Under the pieces are notes generated by a model. That model was not told the DNA's origin. It saw only the letters and a list, made by a program, of their open reading frames with translations, and did not search any database. The position numbers and the translations under genes were made by a program. From NCBI GenBank assembly GCA_023430545.1, contig JAEZAF010000199.1, positions 32,915-96,914 of the forward strand: 64,000 bases of DNA, in the 5' to 3' direction. This document shows positions 1-9,131 of the stretch, in pieces (within the stretch, counting starts at the first letter, position 1; the number at the start of each line of letters is the position of its first letter). The DNA is from Chloroflexota bacterium (GTDB taxonomy: Bacteria; Chloroflexota; Anaerolineae; Aggregatilineales; Phototrophicaceae).

Positions 1-119
1 AGATGCTACAATGAAAGGGTTAGTGTAACATAAATGCACCCTATGAACATCGCTTAGCTTGCCTGGTTGCCTGTTTGATTATTTCATTGATTACCTGCAT
101 AACTGCATAACTGCTTACT

Positions 120-1601
120 ATGACACTTATTGATAATCGGATTTTGATTCCCGCTTCACAGGAGCGCATCTGGGCGCTGGTCAGCGATCTACAGCAGAAT
201 CCCCAGTGGCAGGTCGATTGTGAGGCAGTCTCGATCCTGACGACGATGAAAAGCGGACAGGGGACGCGCTGGCGTTCCGTCTCCAAAAGTGGACGCGAAC
301 AGGTCCTTGAGATTACGGCCTGGTATGATCGGCTCGGCTATGAATACCGCATTGTCGATGGCACCAGCTTACAATCCAATAAGGGACTATTCCGCCTGCA
401 GGAGATCCCCGAAGGCACGATCGTTCAGTGGACCTTCAGCTATGAGCCTGCTGGCTTCCTCAGTGGGTTGCAGGATTCACTCCGCACGCGCCGCAAGCTG
501 GAATCCGAAATTGTAGACAGCCTGCGCCAGCTTTATCGGGTGATGACCAATCGCAGCCAACCAGCCAGCTTTGAGACCAAAGCCCTGATCCGCGAAGCGC
601 CCGATGTTGAAGCACGCGCACACTATCAGCCGCGCCATCCCTCAAATGTCGAAGGTGTCACGGCCAGCGCTTCATCTGAAAGCTCATCTGCTCCTGCCAG
701 ACCTGTCCCGGCTGAGGAACAGATCACACGGACTGGTATTGATCTGACGCCTGAACCACACATCGCAGAGGGTGATACACGGCCAAATCCGGCTGTCAGC
801 CCGACCGCCGTCCAGCCGATGGAACAAGTCGAGCCTGCTGAGCCAATTCAGCCCGCGCCAACAGAGGTGACAGAGACTACGGCTCCAGCCGCCCGTCAGA
901 CAACGGACGCGGACGCCGATGCTGCATTTCGTCCCCCTGCCCCAACGGTTACATCGACACCTGCTGTCCCGGTCGCCGACCCGGATCAGACAGACAGACC
1001 TGCTGCTGTACCTGATACACTGACCTCTGAGATGCCTGTCTCTCAAACCGCTGAAACGGTCGAGATCTCCAGCATCTCCAGCCTGCCTTCAGTGTCAGAA
1101 GAAGCACCCGTATCAACATCCGTGCCGCCAGCGCCTCAACCTGAACCAGCCGCTGAACCAATCACCGCACAACCGAACTATTCGGAAGCAGTCAGCAAGC
1201 CTGACAGTGGTACCGAATCCATACTGGATACCCGCGAGGTCGATACGGCCAAGATCAGCGTCTTCGAGTTATTCGGTATTCCCAGACCCAGCGAGACACA
1301 GGAAACGCAGCGCATTGACATACCGCAGATCAGCGACTCCAGTGATCTGATTGCTACCGTGGTCGATGACCCTGTCGAGCAGGTCAAACCTGTGGAACCG
1401 GTTCAGCCAACCAAATCCGAACCTGTATCTGAGACTTCGCCAGATCCAGCGGCGATTGCAGAAATACAGCAAAGGCGCACCGTCACAACAACAGCGGTCG
1501 TTGTGGGGACGTATAGCGCTCCATATACCGGACGGATTGGCCTGCGCTGGCGGATGCGTCAGAAAGCGGTCAGCATCCGCCGTCCCCGTGGATCAGACTG
1601 A
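120..1601 (+). CDS. SRPBCC-fold protein with long disordered tail
   Basis: The first ~145 residues look like a polyketide cyclase/START-type (SRPBCC) lipid- or ligand-binding domain. It starts with the usual 'ILIPASQERIWALVSDLQQNPQW' type of strand-helix opening and ends in a long amphipathic helix. Residues ~150-460 are very rich in Pro, Thr, Glu, Ser, Ala and Val and have no predicted fold. The last ~30 residues are basic (several Arg/Lys). No signal peptide or membrane segment is visible, so a cytoplasmic location is inferred. The ATG has no clear ribosome binding site. The gene stands alone and ends just before a strong hairpin shared with tRNA-His. The fold call is fairly safe; ligand and role are unknown. 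Confidence 0.75.
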   Translation: MTLIDNRILIPASQERIWALVSDLQQNPQWQVDCEAVSILTTMKSGQGTRWRSVSKSGREQVLEITAWYDRLGYEYRIVDGTSLQSNKGLFRLQEIPEGTIVQWTFSYEPAGFLSGLQDSLRTRRKLESEIVDSLRQLYRVMTNRSQPASFETKALIREAPDVEARAHYQPRHPSNVEGVTASASSESSSAPARPVPAEEQITRTGIDLTPEPHIAEGDTRPNPAVSPTAVQPMEQVEPAEPIQPAPTEVTETTAPAARQTTDADADAAFRPPAPTVTSTPAVPVADPDQTDRPAAVPDTLTSEMPVSQTAETVEISSISSLPSVSEEAPVSTSVPPAPQPEPAAEPITAQPNYSEAVSKPDSGTESILDTREVDTAKISVFELFGIPRPSETQETQRIDIPQISDSSDLIATVVDDPVEQVKPVEPVQPTKSEPVSETSPDPAAIAEIQQRRTVTTTAVVVGTYSAPYTGRIGLRWRMRQKAVSIRRPRGSD

Positions 1602-1626
1602 TCGCGTAAGCCAGAGATGAAGCAAA

Positions 1627-1661
1627 AAAAGAAGCGTCTGATTTGATCAGACGCTTCTTTT
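1627..1661. terminator. bidirectional intrinsic terminator
   Basis: A 16-bp perfect stem (1627-1642 with 1646-1661) with a 3-nt loop, A-rich on the left and T-rich on the right. It lies between the convergent SRPBCC gene (+) and tRNA-His (-) and can serve both. Confidence 0.85.
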
Positions 1662-1667
1662 GGTAGG

Positions 1668-1741
1668 GGTGGCTGACGGGGCTCGAACCCGCGACCTTCT
1701 AGGCCACAACCAGACACTCTGCCAACTGAGCTACAGCCACC
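1668..1741 (-). tRNA. tRNA-His (anticodon GTG)
   Basis: On the minus strand a full cloverleaf can be folded: 7-bp acceptor GTGGCTG/CAGCCAC, D arm with AGCTCAGTTGGCAGAG, anticodon stem TCTGG/CTAGA around loop TTGTGGC (anticodon GTG), and T arm with GGTTCGAGCCC. The extra G at position -1 (window base 1741) and discriminator C73 (base 1668), both hallmarks of tRNA-His, are encoded. The 3' CCA is not encoded and must be added after transcription. Confidence 0.95.
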
Positions 1742-1753
1742 ATACTGCGAATA

Positions 1754-1782
1754 AGTATAGCAAATCCGCAGTACGGTGTCCA
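1754..1782 (-). promoter_or_regulatory. sigma-70-type promoter of tRNA-His
   Basis: Minus strand: TGGACA (bases 1777-1782), 17-nt spacer, TATACT (1754-1759). This is a near-consensus sigma-70 pair whose expected start point falls about 6 nt upstream of the tRNA. Confidence 0.7.
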
Positions 1783-1800
1783 GACTAGGCTGAAAATTTC

Positions 1801-3090
1801 CTACGACGGAGATGCAAACCGGAAGATCCGGCCACCGTAGTCCACAATATAGAGTTCACCGTTTTCGTCTTCACCGAACGAGCTGATCTGCATCTGTGGG
1901 GTCATAAACAGATCGGTCTGCCAGCTTCCACTGCCATCCCGATAGCTTGCCCAGATGCGGCCAGAGCAGTAATCACCGAACAGATAGACGCCTTCCAGCT
2001 CGCTGACCTGTTCGCCACGGTAGACGTAGCCGCCCGTGATCGAGCAGCCGTTTTCGCCATGCTGATACTCGGCAATCGGGTAGATCATGCCTTCGGGGGC
2101 AGTCCCACCAGCGAATGGCATCGACCCTTCGAACACATTCCAGCCGAAGTTCATCCCGCCCGGTGTGCCAGCCTCGATAAAGTTGACCTCTTCCCAACGG
2201 TTCTGGCCGACATCCGCGATATACAGGTCACCCGTTGCACGGTCAAAGCTGAAGCGCCAGACATTCCGCAGACCGTAGGCCCAAACCTCTGGCGCAAAAT
2301 TGGCATCACTGGCCGAGGGGTTGTCATCGGGGACAGCGTATGACCCTTCACCTTCTTCACTATCCACATCAATCCGCAGCAGTGACCCAAGAAGATCTGA
2401 CGGATTCTGACCCGTCGCCAGCGGATCATTGGCTGAGCCGCCATCCCCAACCGAGATATACAGGTATCCATCCGGGCCGAATGCCATCTGACCGCCGTTA
2501 TGATTGGCATACGGCTGAGGAATCGTCAGCAGCAGCGACTCACTGCCTGCGTCGCCAACATTCGGATCATCCGCTGAAACGCTGAAGCGTGAGACATGTG
2601 TTGTCCCGTCGCCACGGGTGGTGTAATTCACATAGAAGTAGCCGTTTTCGGCGTAATTTGGATGGAATGCCAGCCCCAGCAGGCCGCGCTCGGAATACCC
2701 TGACAGGACATCCTGGCTGACTCGGTCTGAGAGATCGAGGAACGCATCAGGAAGCTGCTCGCCATCCTGAAGGATATAGATCTGTCCGGTCTGCTGAAGG
2801 ACGAAGATGCGACCAGAGCCATCTGGTGAATAGGTCATATAAAGCGGTGAACGGAACCCACCTGCAACCTGTTCCAGCACGACATTCGACGGATTAGGGG
2901 CGGCATCGCGCAGCGTGATGACATCCTCAGTCACCTGAGCTTCTGTTTCCGCTCCTGCTTCTGCCGTCGCTCCTTCCGTAGGTTCTTCAGTCGCCGCATC
3001 ATCCTGTGCGAATACCATGCCGACGCTGATCAGCAAGGTCAATATCCCAATCATCAACGCAATTCGTTTTGATAGATGCCAAAGCTTCAA
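1801..3090 (-). CDS. secreted PQQ-dependent sugar dehydrogenase-like protein
   Basis: Glucose/sorbosone dehydrogenase-type six-bladed beta-propeller (GSDH family), expected to oxidise sugars or sugar-like compounds outside the membrane with PQQ. Residues 1-29 form a signal peptide (basic start, hydrophobic core, then AQDD), followed by an acidic Ala/Thr/Glu linker to ~60. Typical blades follow: a gas-soluble-GDH-like 'GERGLLGLAFHPNY' equivalent near 135, 'ISVGDGGSAND' and 'EVWAYGLRNVWRFSFD'. The 429-residue length suits the family. The start codon is TTG, preceded by GAAGGAAG about 8 nt upstream; the ATG at codon 12 would shorten the signal peptide. The gene is single. Substrate and PQQ use are inferred from the family only. 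Confidence 0.82.
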   Translation of the reverse strand: MKLWHLSKRIALMIGILTLLISVGMVFAQDDAATEEPTEGATAEAGAETEAQVTEDVITLRDAAPNPSNVVLEQVAGGFRSPLYMTYSPDGSGRIFVLQQTGQIYILQDGEQLPDAFLDLSDRVSQDVLSGYSERGLLGLAFHPNYAENGYFYVNYTTRGDGTTHVSRFSVSADDPNVGDAGSESLLLTIPQPYANHNGGQMAFGPDGYLYISVGDGGSANDPLATGQNPSDLLGSLLRIDVDSEEGEGSYAVPDDNPSASDANFAPEVWAYGLRNVWRFSFDRATGDLYIADVGQNRWEEVNFIEAGTPGGMNFGWNVFEGSMPFAGGTAPEGMIYPIAEYQHGENGCSITGGYVYRGEQVSELEGVYLFGDYCSGRIWASYRDGSGSWQTDLFMTPQMQISSFGEDENGELYIVDYGGRIFRFASPS

Positions 3091-3194
3091 CTTGTTCTTC
3101 CTTCGCTACTTTCCGTTAATGAGACAGAGCGTTGTAAAGCGGGCAGAGGATAACACGCAAAATTAAGTCAGGCATGAAAAGCCATCTGCAAATC

Positions 3195-3229
3195 AAAAAG
3201 AGACATCCCATGATGGGATATCTCTTTGG
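3195..3229 (-). terminator. intrinsic terminator after ugd
   Basis: Inverted repeat AAAGAGA-c-ATCCCA / TGGGAT-a-TCTCTTT (3197-3210 with 3214-3227), followed on the minus strand by a run of T. It lies 31 nt past the ugd stop. Confidence 0.8.
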
Positions 3230-3259
3230 GTAGTGCTGAATAACGCCTGATTGATGGGG

Positions 3260-4597
3260 TTAGGCGTGTACGCGCTCTTCGCTCAGGATACCACTGCCGT
3301 TATAACCACGGCCTACACCGCGATAGGTAAAGCCGAGGCTGGTCATCTTGGCCGGATCGTACATATTGCGTCCGTCCAGGAGGATGGGGCTTGCCATGAG
3401 ATCGCGCAGCTTTGCCATATCCAACTGCTTGAACTCATTCCATGGGGTCGCCAGCACAACGGCATCCGCGCCCTGAGCAACTTCATACGGGTCATTGCAC
3501 ATCTGGATCGCCGGCATCTGGCTGGCGGTATTTTCCATCGCGACCGGGTCATAACCCTTGACGGTGGCACCGCGCTCGATCAGGTGCTGGGCAATCGCAA
3601 GTGACGGCGATTCGCGGATGTCGTCGGTATTTTCCTTGAAGGCCAGCCCCAGCAGACCAATCGTCTTGCCAGCGACATCACCGAGCAGATCATCCAGCTT
3701 CAGGATGACATGCTTACGCTGATATTCGTTGATCTCCATCACGGCGTTCAGAAGCTGCGGGTGCATCCCATGAGTCTGAGCCATATGTGCCAGCGCCTTC
3801 ACATCTTTCGGGAAGCAGCTTCCACCGTAGCCGACACCGGCCTGAAGGAAGTGGTGGCCGATACGCTTGTCGAAACCCATGCCCTGCGCCACTTCGATCA
3901 CATCAGCGCCGAGTTTTTCGCAGATGATGCTGATCTCATTGATGAAGCTGATACGGGTCGCGAGGAAAGCATTCGACGCGTACTTGATCATTTCAGCGGT
4001 GCGAAGGTCGGTCATGACAATCGGCGCACGCAGCGGCAGGTAAAGCTGTGCGACCGCTTCGGCTGCCTTGAGATCGGTCGAACCGAGCACCGTGCGGTCA
4101 GTTGCCATAAAGTCGAGCACTGCCGAACCTTCACGCAGGAATTCCGGGCAGCTTACCACCGAGAAATCAATGGGGGTGGGCTGGCTGCTGCGGATGATGT
4201 CCGCCACAAAGTCACCCGTGCCGACCGGAACGGTCGATTTATTGATGATGATCAGCGGACGGGTCATGGTCCGGGCGATCGTCTCCGCCGCGGCACGCAC
4301 GTACTTCAGATCGGCTTCACCATCCACACCCGACGGCGTGCCGACACAGATAAACACAAACTCTGCATCCTTCAGACCTTCTTCGTATGAGGTGGAAAAG
4401 GACAGGCGGCCAGAGCGTACATTGCGCACAACCATCTCGCTGAGTCCGGGTTCGTAGATCGGCATCACGCCGTTCCGCAGGTTTTGAATCTTGTTCTCGT
4501 CAATATCAACGGTGGTTACCTGATTACCAAGATCAGCGAAGCAGGTTCCATTTACAAGGCCGACGTAGCCAGTACCAACGACACAGATGTTTTTCAT
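3260..4597 (-). CDS. ugd: UDP-glucose 6-dehydrogenase
   Basis: Oxidises UDP-glucose to UDP-glucuronate with two NAD+, a precursor of acidic surface polysaccharides. The 445-residue protein has the N-terminal NAD site GTGYVG (residues 8-13), the central UDPGDH domain, the catalytic Cys261 in [10 protein letters not shown], and a C-terminal UDP-binding domain with [16 protein letters not shown]. Length and all motifs match the family. The ATG start is unambiguous because the GxGxxG motif begins at residue 8. It lies 163 nt downstream of an FAD oxidoreductase on the same strand. A related GDP-mannose dehydrogenase is possible but less likely. Confidence 0.93.
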   Translation of the reverse strand: MKNICVVGTGYVGLVNGTCFADLGNQVTTVDIDENKIQNLRNGVMPIYEPGLSEMVVRNVRSGRLSFSTSYEEGLKDAEFVFICVGTPSGVDGEADLKYVRAAAETIARTMTRPLIIINKSTVPVGTGDFVADIIRSSQPTPIDFSVVSCPEFLREGSAVLDFMATDRTVLGSTDLKAAEAVAQLYLPLRAPIVMTDLRTAEMIKYASNAFLATRISFINEISIICEKLGADVIEVAQGMGFDKRIGHHFLQAGVGYGGSCFPKDVKALAHMAQTHGMHPQLLNAVMEINEYQRKHVILKLDDLLGDVAGKTIGLLGLAFKENTDDIRESPSLAIAQHLIERGATVKGYDPVAMENTASQMPAIQMCNDPYEVAQGADAVVLATPWNEFKQLDMAKLRDLMASPILLDGRNMYDPAKMTSLGFTYRGVGRGYNGSGILSEERVHA

Positions 4598-4760
4598 CGT
4601 ATTTAAAGCTCCGAGTTTTCCAGATGACTGGACGTATCATGAATGAAACGGACGATATGGCAAATGGCCGAATGGACCTATTCACCGCTACAGCATTTGC
4701 AGCTCGTTAACACTTGCTAACTGGCAGTTTTTAACTTGGCAGTCATAAACTGCTATGCAG

Positions 4761-6110
4761 CTAACTTACAGGCTGCTTCCCCATCATCAGACGCGCAGCG
4801 CGTCTGCCGATCTCAACTGCAAAATTGGTCCCACGGTCCCACGGGTAGACATGGCTCATGCTGGCCCAGTACAACCCTTTGACAGGCGTCTCAATCGACG
4901 GGACATTCTGACTATGGTTCACGCCGGGGAATGGCTGTGCATAAGGCGCACGGAACACCCAGAATTTGCGCACCCACTCCGGTTTGAAGGCCGGATTAAA
5001 GCGCGGCAGAACCGCCATAAACCGGTGTGCCAGTTCCTCTTCCGGCATGGTCAGATATTCGTGACCAACGGGCACATAATCCCCACAGTAGACCAGCACA
5101 TCTCCGCCGTAGTGGACTTTGTCCATCCAGTTGGTATGCTCGACCAGCGCCAGAAATGGGAACTCACTCTGATCCTTCTGAGGACTGGTGGCAGGCAGAT
5201 TCAGCCAGTAGGTACCATCGGTCAGCAGTGACTGTTTCAGCGCGAAGACCACACACACAGCACCAATACTCTGGAGACGCGATGCCTTCTGCCCGTATTC
5301 GGTTGCGCTCAACCCTTCGGTGATGCGCAGCATCAGACCCGGTCCAACGGTACTCAATACCTGATCGAAAACCTTCGCTTCGCCCTGAACCGTGAGCGTA
5401 AGCTTACCGTCCGTACTGGCGATTTGTTCCACCGGCGTGTTGAGGTGAATCTCGACACCACGCTTTTTAACCGCATCCGCCAGATCATCGACAAAGGACT
5501 GGAAGCCGCCTTCGTAAGTCCCCAGCCGCAGTGACCGTGTCTTGATCCGCGCCCACAGCCACGCCATGTTGACCTTCTCGTACAGATCACTGAACTTTCC
5601 GATCAGCAGCGGCTTCCACAGACGGGAATACGCTTCCTGTCCCATCGTCTGCTGAAGCCACTCATGCGCCGTGACTTTTTCAAGTCCGCGCCAGTCGCGG
5701 GCCACATACTTCAGATATGCCCCGGCCAATGCCAGCCTCACCTTCGCGACCAGCGACAGCGGCAACTTGAACATCACCGAGTACGGTGTCATCTCCGAGC
5801 GAACAATCTGATTGTCCAGCCAGTAGCTGGTCTTCGGTCGCGGGAAGAAGATCTTCTCGCGTACACCGATTTCTTCAGCCAGCGTCAGCAGATCCTGATC
5901 AGTCTCGAACCAGTGGTGATAGAACTTTTCGAGGCTCCATTCCCAGTTCGTATCACGGAAGCCGGCCGCCAGCCCACCGACCTCACTACCTGCCTCATAG
6001 ACGGTGACATGATGACCATCAAGGGAGAGATCCCATGCGGCAGAGAGGCCCGCGACACCTGCGCCGATAACGGCGACGTGTCTGCCAGTTGTATTTGTGT
6101 TATTCGTCAT
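4761..6110 (-). CDS. NAD(P)/FAD-dependent amine oxidase-fold oxidoreductase
   Basis: A 449-residue flavoprotein of the protoporphyrinogen oxidase/amine oxidase/UDP-galactopyranose mutase superfamily. The dinucleotide-binding motif GAGVAGLSAA (residues 17-26) and the downstream EAGSEVGG acidic end are clear. The conserved segment SLEKFYHHWFETD follows, and the C-terminal GTNFAVEIGRRAA segment fits the second FAD contact. No signal peptide is seen. Members of this subgroup often sit beside sugar-nucleotide and glycosyltransferase genes, and here ugd is next downstream, so a role in glycan or lipid modification is a reasonable guess. The substrate cannot be told from sequence. Confidence 0.8.
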   Translation of the reverse strand: MTNNTNTTGRHVAVIGAGVAGLSAAWDLSLDGHHVTVYEAGSEVGGLAAGFRDTNWEWSLEKFYHHWFETDQDLLTLAEEIGVREKIFFPRPKTSYWLDNQIVRSEMTPYSVMFKLPLSLVAKVRLALAGAYLKYVARDWRGLEKVTAHEWLQQTMGQEAYSRLWKPLLIGKFSDLYEKVNMAWLWARIKTRSLRLGTYEGGFQSFVDDLADAVKKRGVEIHLNTPVEQIASTDGKLTLTVQGEAKVFDQVLSTVGPGLMLRITEGLSATEYGQKASRLQSIGAVCVVFALKQSLLTDGTYWLNLPATSPQKDQSEFPFLALVEHTNWMDKVHYGGDVLVYCGDYVPVGHEYLTMPEEELAHRFMAVLPRFNPAFKPEWVRKFWVFRAPYAQPFPGVNHSQNVPSIETPVKGLYWASMSHVYPWDRGTNFAVEIGRRAARLMMGKQPVS

Positions 6111-6187
6111 TCGCTGCGTGTGTTTGCTCCTTTACACGCTCAGGTCCATCTGTCAGATCGTTTGTTATGTATAAAGATACACTTAAG

Positions 6188-6207
6188 CGCCTGATTTTCA
6201 TCAGGCG
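6188..6207 (-). terminator. hairpin, possible terminator
   Basis: Perfect 8-bp stem CGCCTGAT/ATCAGGCG with a 4-nt loop, 53 nt past the stop of the beta-helix membrane protein gene. The T run after it on the minus strand is poor, so termination is uncertain. Confidence 0.4.
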
Positions 6208-6259
6208 AACTCGTCTAAAGAACGTAAATAATGAAACATGTCACACAGAGCGCGTGACT

Positions 6260-7825
6260 TCAGTCGCTCACAAACCAGTCGAAATCGAAACCCGGCGGCA
6301 GATTATCCATGCCCGGATTGCTGGCGCGTTCTTCCAGCAGGGGAACCGGCATTCTGACCGTCGTCGCGGCAGGTGTGGCCGCAGTTAATACTGAAGCCGT
6401 GGTTGAGGCTGTACCGGTGGGATAATAAACTGGCGCTGGTCGCTGCGATTCATCCCCCATCGTGCGGAACTCTGCCTGAATGACGGTGAGGATGGCTCCC
6501 AGGCCGAAAAAGATCGCCAGCGCGTTCACGATCCATCCAACCTGGGGCAGCGACGCCAGCAGCGCCAGAATGAACACTCCAATCCCCAGACTGATGTACC
6601 ATGAGCGCGTCGTGTTCAGCGGCATAAAGCCTGAGACCAGCAGCCGACCGAGCGCAACCGCCATAATCATCCGCGAGATGAAGATCGCGATGAAGTAAAA
6701 CAGGCTGGTCCCACCGATGTTGACAATGCCGAGGATGATCCCCCCGGCGACGATCACGCCGTCGAGCCGCAGAAGTGCCAGAATTAGGATGACCAGCAGG
6801 CTCAGGATCAGCACCACCAGCACAATCGGAAATGACAGGATAAAGCTCAGCAGCCCCACTCCAAAGCTGGAAATCGGCTGGCGGCGTACCGCCCTGATCG
6901 GACGCTTAACAAATCCGGGTATCAACACCAGAGACACCAGCCCAAGCAGACCAAGTGTCGTAAATTCGCGGATGACCTGATTGATGTAGATGCCTACCGC
7001 CCGCTGTGTATCCTGCTGTTCCATGAGTTCAAGAAAGGCGGAATTGGTGATATTGGGGATAAATACCGGCGGTGTTTCCATTTCGGCCAGGATCTCTCCC
7101 TGAGAAGGTGCGCGATATGTCAGCACACCACCGATGCTCGCTGGTTCTTCTACACGCAGACCGGGATCGATCAGTTCAATATTGAGCTGAAGGGGCAGCA
7201 GAAAGGTCTCAAGCTGAGACGCCACATTCTGCGAAGTTGCATCGCCGACCGATGCATCGACATTCCCGGCGACTTCACCGGCAATTTTCAGTGCCGATCC
7301 CCAGAACTCGATTCCCTCAGTGACGTTGCCATCCACCGCAAGCTGATAACCCAGCGCGACGATCTGCCCGGTGACCTGAGTCGCGGCGCGGATGCTGCCG
7401 CTAAGGCCGAGCAGAAAGACATCAGAGTCCAAGAGGTCCGAGCTGGATTCGATGTTGAGTGCCAGCCCGCCAAAATGGATGTCATCACCTACAGTGCCAT
7501 GAATATCGAGTTCACCACCTGCCAGATAGATATTTTTATCGACACGGCCGTGAATTTCTGCAAGATAGGCCAGCCCGATCACATTCCCCTGAACGACCCC
7601 TTCGATCATCAACTGACGACAGAGGACGTAAAGGTTGCCTTCCACCACCCGCTCAGCCGGGATTGTACAGATTTCCTGTTGAATGATGTCTGTTGCGGAG
7701 ACACCCCCAGCAATGAGAAGCAGCAAGATCAGGAGCCACAAGCGTTTTCGTGCAGAGCGCATCGTTGATCCTCGCGCTGTCACAACCAGGCGCAGATTTT
7801 CGGGTAAGTCACCCCATTGTACCAT
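6260..7825 (-). CDS. beta-helix (bactofilin-like) multi-pass membrane protein
   Basis: Two-part protein. After a signal-like segment (RKRLWLLILLLLIAGG), residues ~50-215 consist of short repeats with alternating hydrophobic residues and Gly/Asp turns (EGVVQGNV, HGRVDKNI, HGTVGDDI, DGNVTEGI, AGEVAGNV). These resemble the polymer-forming bactofilin/DUF583 beta-helix. Residues ~290-460 hold several hydrophobic membrane helices, and a short polar tail follows. Two starts are possible: the ATG at 7825 with AAGGAGG 3 nt away, and the ATG at 7762 (codon 22) with GAGGA 6 nt away. The second fits the signal peptide better. The repeats are probably extracellular. Function unknown. Confidence 0.75.
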   Translation of the reverse strand: MVQWGDLPENLRLVVTARGSTMRSARKRLWLLILLLLIAGGVSATDIIQQEICTIPAERVVEGNLYVLCRQLMIEGVVQGNVIGLAYLAEIHGRVDKNIYLAGGELDIHGTVGDDIHFGGLALNIESSSDLLDSDVFLLGLSGSIRAATQVTGQIVALGYQLAVDGNVTEGIEFWGSALKIAGEVAGNVDASVGDATSQNVASQLETFLLPLQLNIELIDPGLRVEEPASIGGVLTYRAPSQGEILAEMETPPVFIPNITNSAFLELMEQQDTQRAVGIYINQVIREFTTLGLLGLVSLVLIPGFVKRPIRAVRRQPISSFGVGLLSFILSFPIVLVVLILSLLVILILALLRLDGVIVAGGIILGIVNIGGTSLFYFIAIFISRMIMAVALGRLLVSGFMPLNTTRSWYISLGIGVFILALLASLPQVGWIVNALAIFFGLGAILTVIQAEFRTMGDESQRPAPVYYPTGTASTTASVLTAATPAATTVRMPVPLLEERASNPGMDNLPPGFDFDWFVSD

Positions 7826-8011
7826 ATGCCTCCTTCCTGATCAGACACTGACCACTCGGCAGGTGACTTCACATAAAGACCTACCCGCATGGACAGGGTG
7901 CCACCCTATCCACAAAGCGGATGTCCTCCGCTCTCGCATCTGCGACAATAAGTGCAGAGTTCACTATTGAGTGTGATATCCGACAAAACCTCTCTCGAAG
8001 GAGCAGAAACC

Positions 8012-9037
8012 ATGAGTGAAAACCTCAAACAGTTCTCAGAAGCGCTGGCCGATGTGGTCGAAAATGCGGCAAGGGGCATTGTCCGCGTTGAAGGACGCCG
8101 CCGCCTGCCTGCCACCGGTTTCATCTGGGCGGAAAATACCATCGTCACGGCGCATCACGTCGTGGAACGCGGCGAAAATCTTCAGATCGGTCTGGCTAAT
8201 GGTGACACCGTTCCCGCCGAACTGATTGGCCGTGATCCCAGCACTGACATTGCCGTCCTGCGTGCCGCCACTGGAGACATCACCCTGCCCTACAGTGCTG
8301 AAGGTCTGCGTGTGGGCAATCTGGTGCTGGCTATCGGACGACCGGGAAACAGCGTTCAGGCTACACTTGGAGTGGTCAGCGCTATTGGCGGCAACCAGTC
8401 TGACGATCAGGCAGAGTGGAACGCCCGTCAGCAGCGCCGCGCCGAACGTCAGGCGGAACGTCATGAGCGCCATGCTGGGCGTCACGGTGGACGCGGACGC
8501 CGCTGGGGTGCTGATCCATCCGGCTTCCAGTTTTCGGTCGGCGGCTCCGGCCTACGGTCAGAAGGCGCAATTCAGACCGATGTCGTCATGTATCCCGGAT
8601 TCTCCGGCGGCCCGCTGGTCGATGCATCCGGGCTGGTGCGCGGCCTGAATACCTCGGCGATCTCTCGTGGGGCCAGCATCACCGTCCCAGTGACGACCAT
8701 CCAGCGCGTTGTCTCCACCCTGGTAGAACACGGACGTATGCGCCGTGGATTCCTCGGCATTGGGGCGCAGTCCATTCGGCTTCAGGAGTCAGTTGCCAGC
8801 GAAATCGGTCAGGACATCGGCCTGATGATCGTCTCCGTCGAAAGCGGAAGCCCTGCCGAACAGGGCGGCCTGTACGTTGGCGACATCCTGATCGCGCTCG
8901 ATGGTCAGCCGATCCAGCTTGTCGATGAACTGCTGGCCCTGCTGAACGGTGATCGTGTTGGCACAGCCGTCCCGGTCAGCGTCCTGCGCGGCGGGCAATT
9001 ACAGCAGGTTGAAGTCACCATCGCCGAGAAAGTGTAA
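8012..9037 (+). CDS. HtrA-like trypsin-fold serine protease with PDZ domain
   Basis: 341-residue S1C/HtrA-type protease. The triad is visible: His49 in TAHHVVE, Asp79 in STDIAVL and Ser198 in YPGFSGGP. A single C-terminal PDZ domain (~250-340) begins at RRGFLGIG. There is no signal peptide or membrane anchor, unlike DegP/DegS, so the protein looks cytoplasmic. Between the protease strands (residues ~133-168) sits an Arg/His/Glu/Gly-rich insert. I chose the ATG at 8012 because GAAGGAG lies 8 nt upstream; the open frame extends further 5' without such a site. A second, PDZ-less protease follows 94 nt downstream. Protein quality control is the likely role. Confidence 0.87.
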   Translation: MSENLKQFSEALADVVENAARGIVRVEGRRRLPATGFIWAENTIVTAHHVVERGENLQIGLANGDTVPAELIGRDPSTDIAVLRAATGDITLPYSAEGLRVGNLVLAIGRPGNSVQATLGVVSAIGGNQSDDQAEWNARQQRRAERQAERHERHAGRHGGRGRRWGADPSGFQFSVGGSGLRSEGAIQTDVVMYPGFSGGPLVDASGLVRGLNTSAISRGASITVPVTTIQRVVSTLVEHGRMRRGFLGIGAQSIRLQESVASEIGQDIGLMIVSVESGSPAEQGGLYVGDILIALDGQPIQLVDELLALLNGDRVGTAVPVSVLRGGQLQQVEVTIAEKV

Positions 9038-9131
9038 TCGGCTCATCTACAGCAGAGACAGTCGCTGATTCTCAGCACATCATGGGTTCAAACCATTCAT
9101 AGACCAGAGAGAAGCAGGAACAGTACAGCGT

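Noticed and set aside
8016..8225. Alternative small frame at the start of the HtrA-like gene
   Set aside because: Shadow frame; the overlapping frame carries the full protease triad and a ribosome site.
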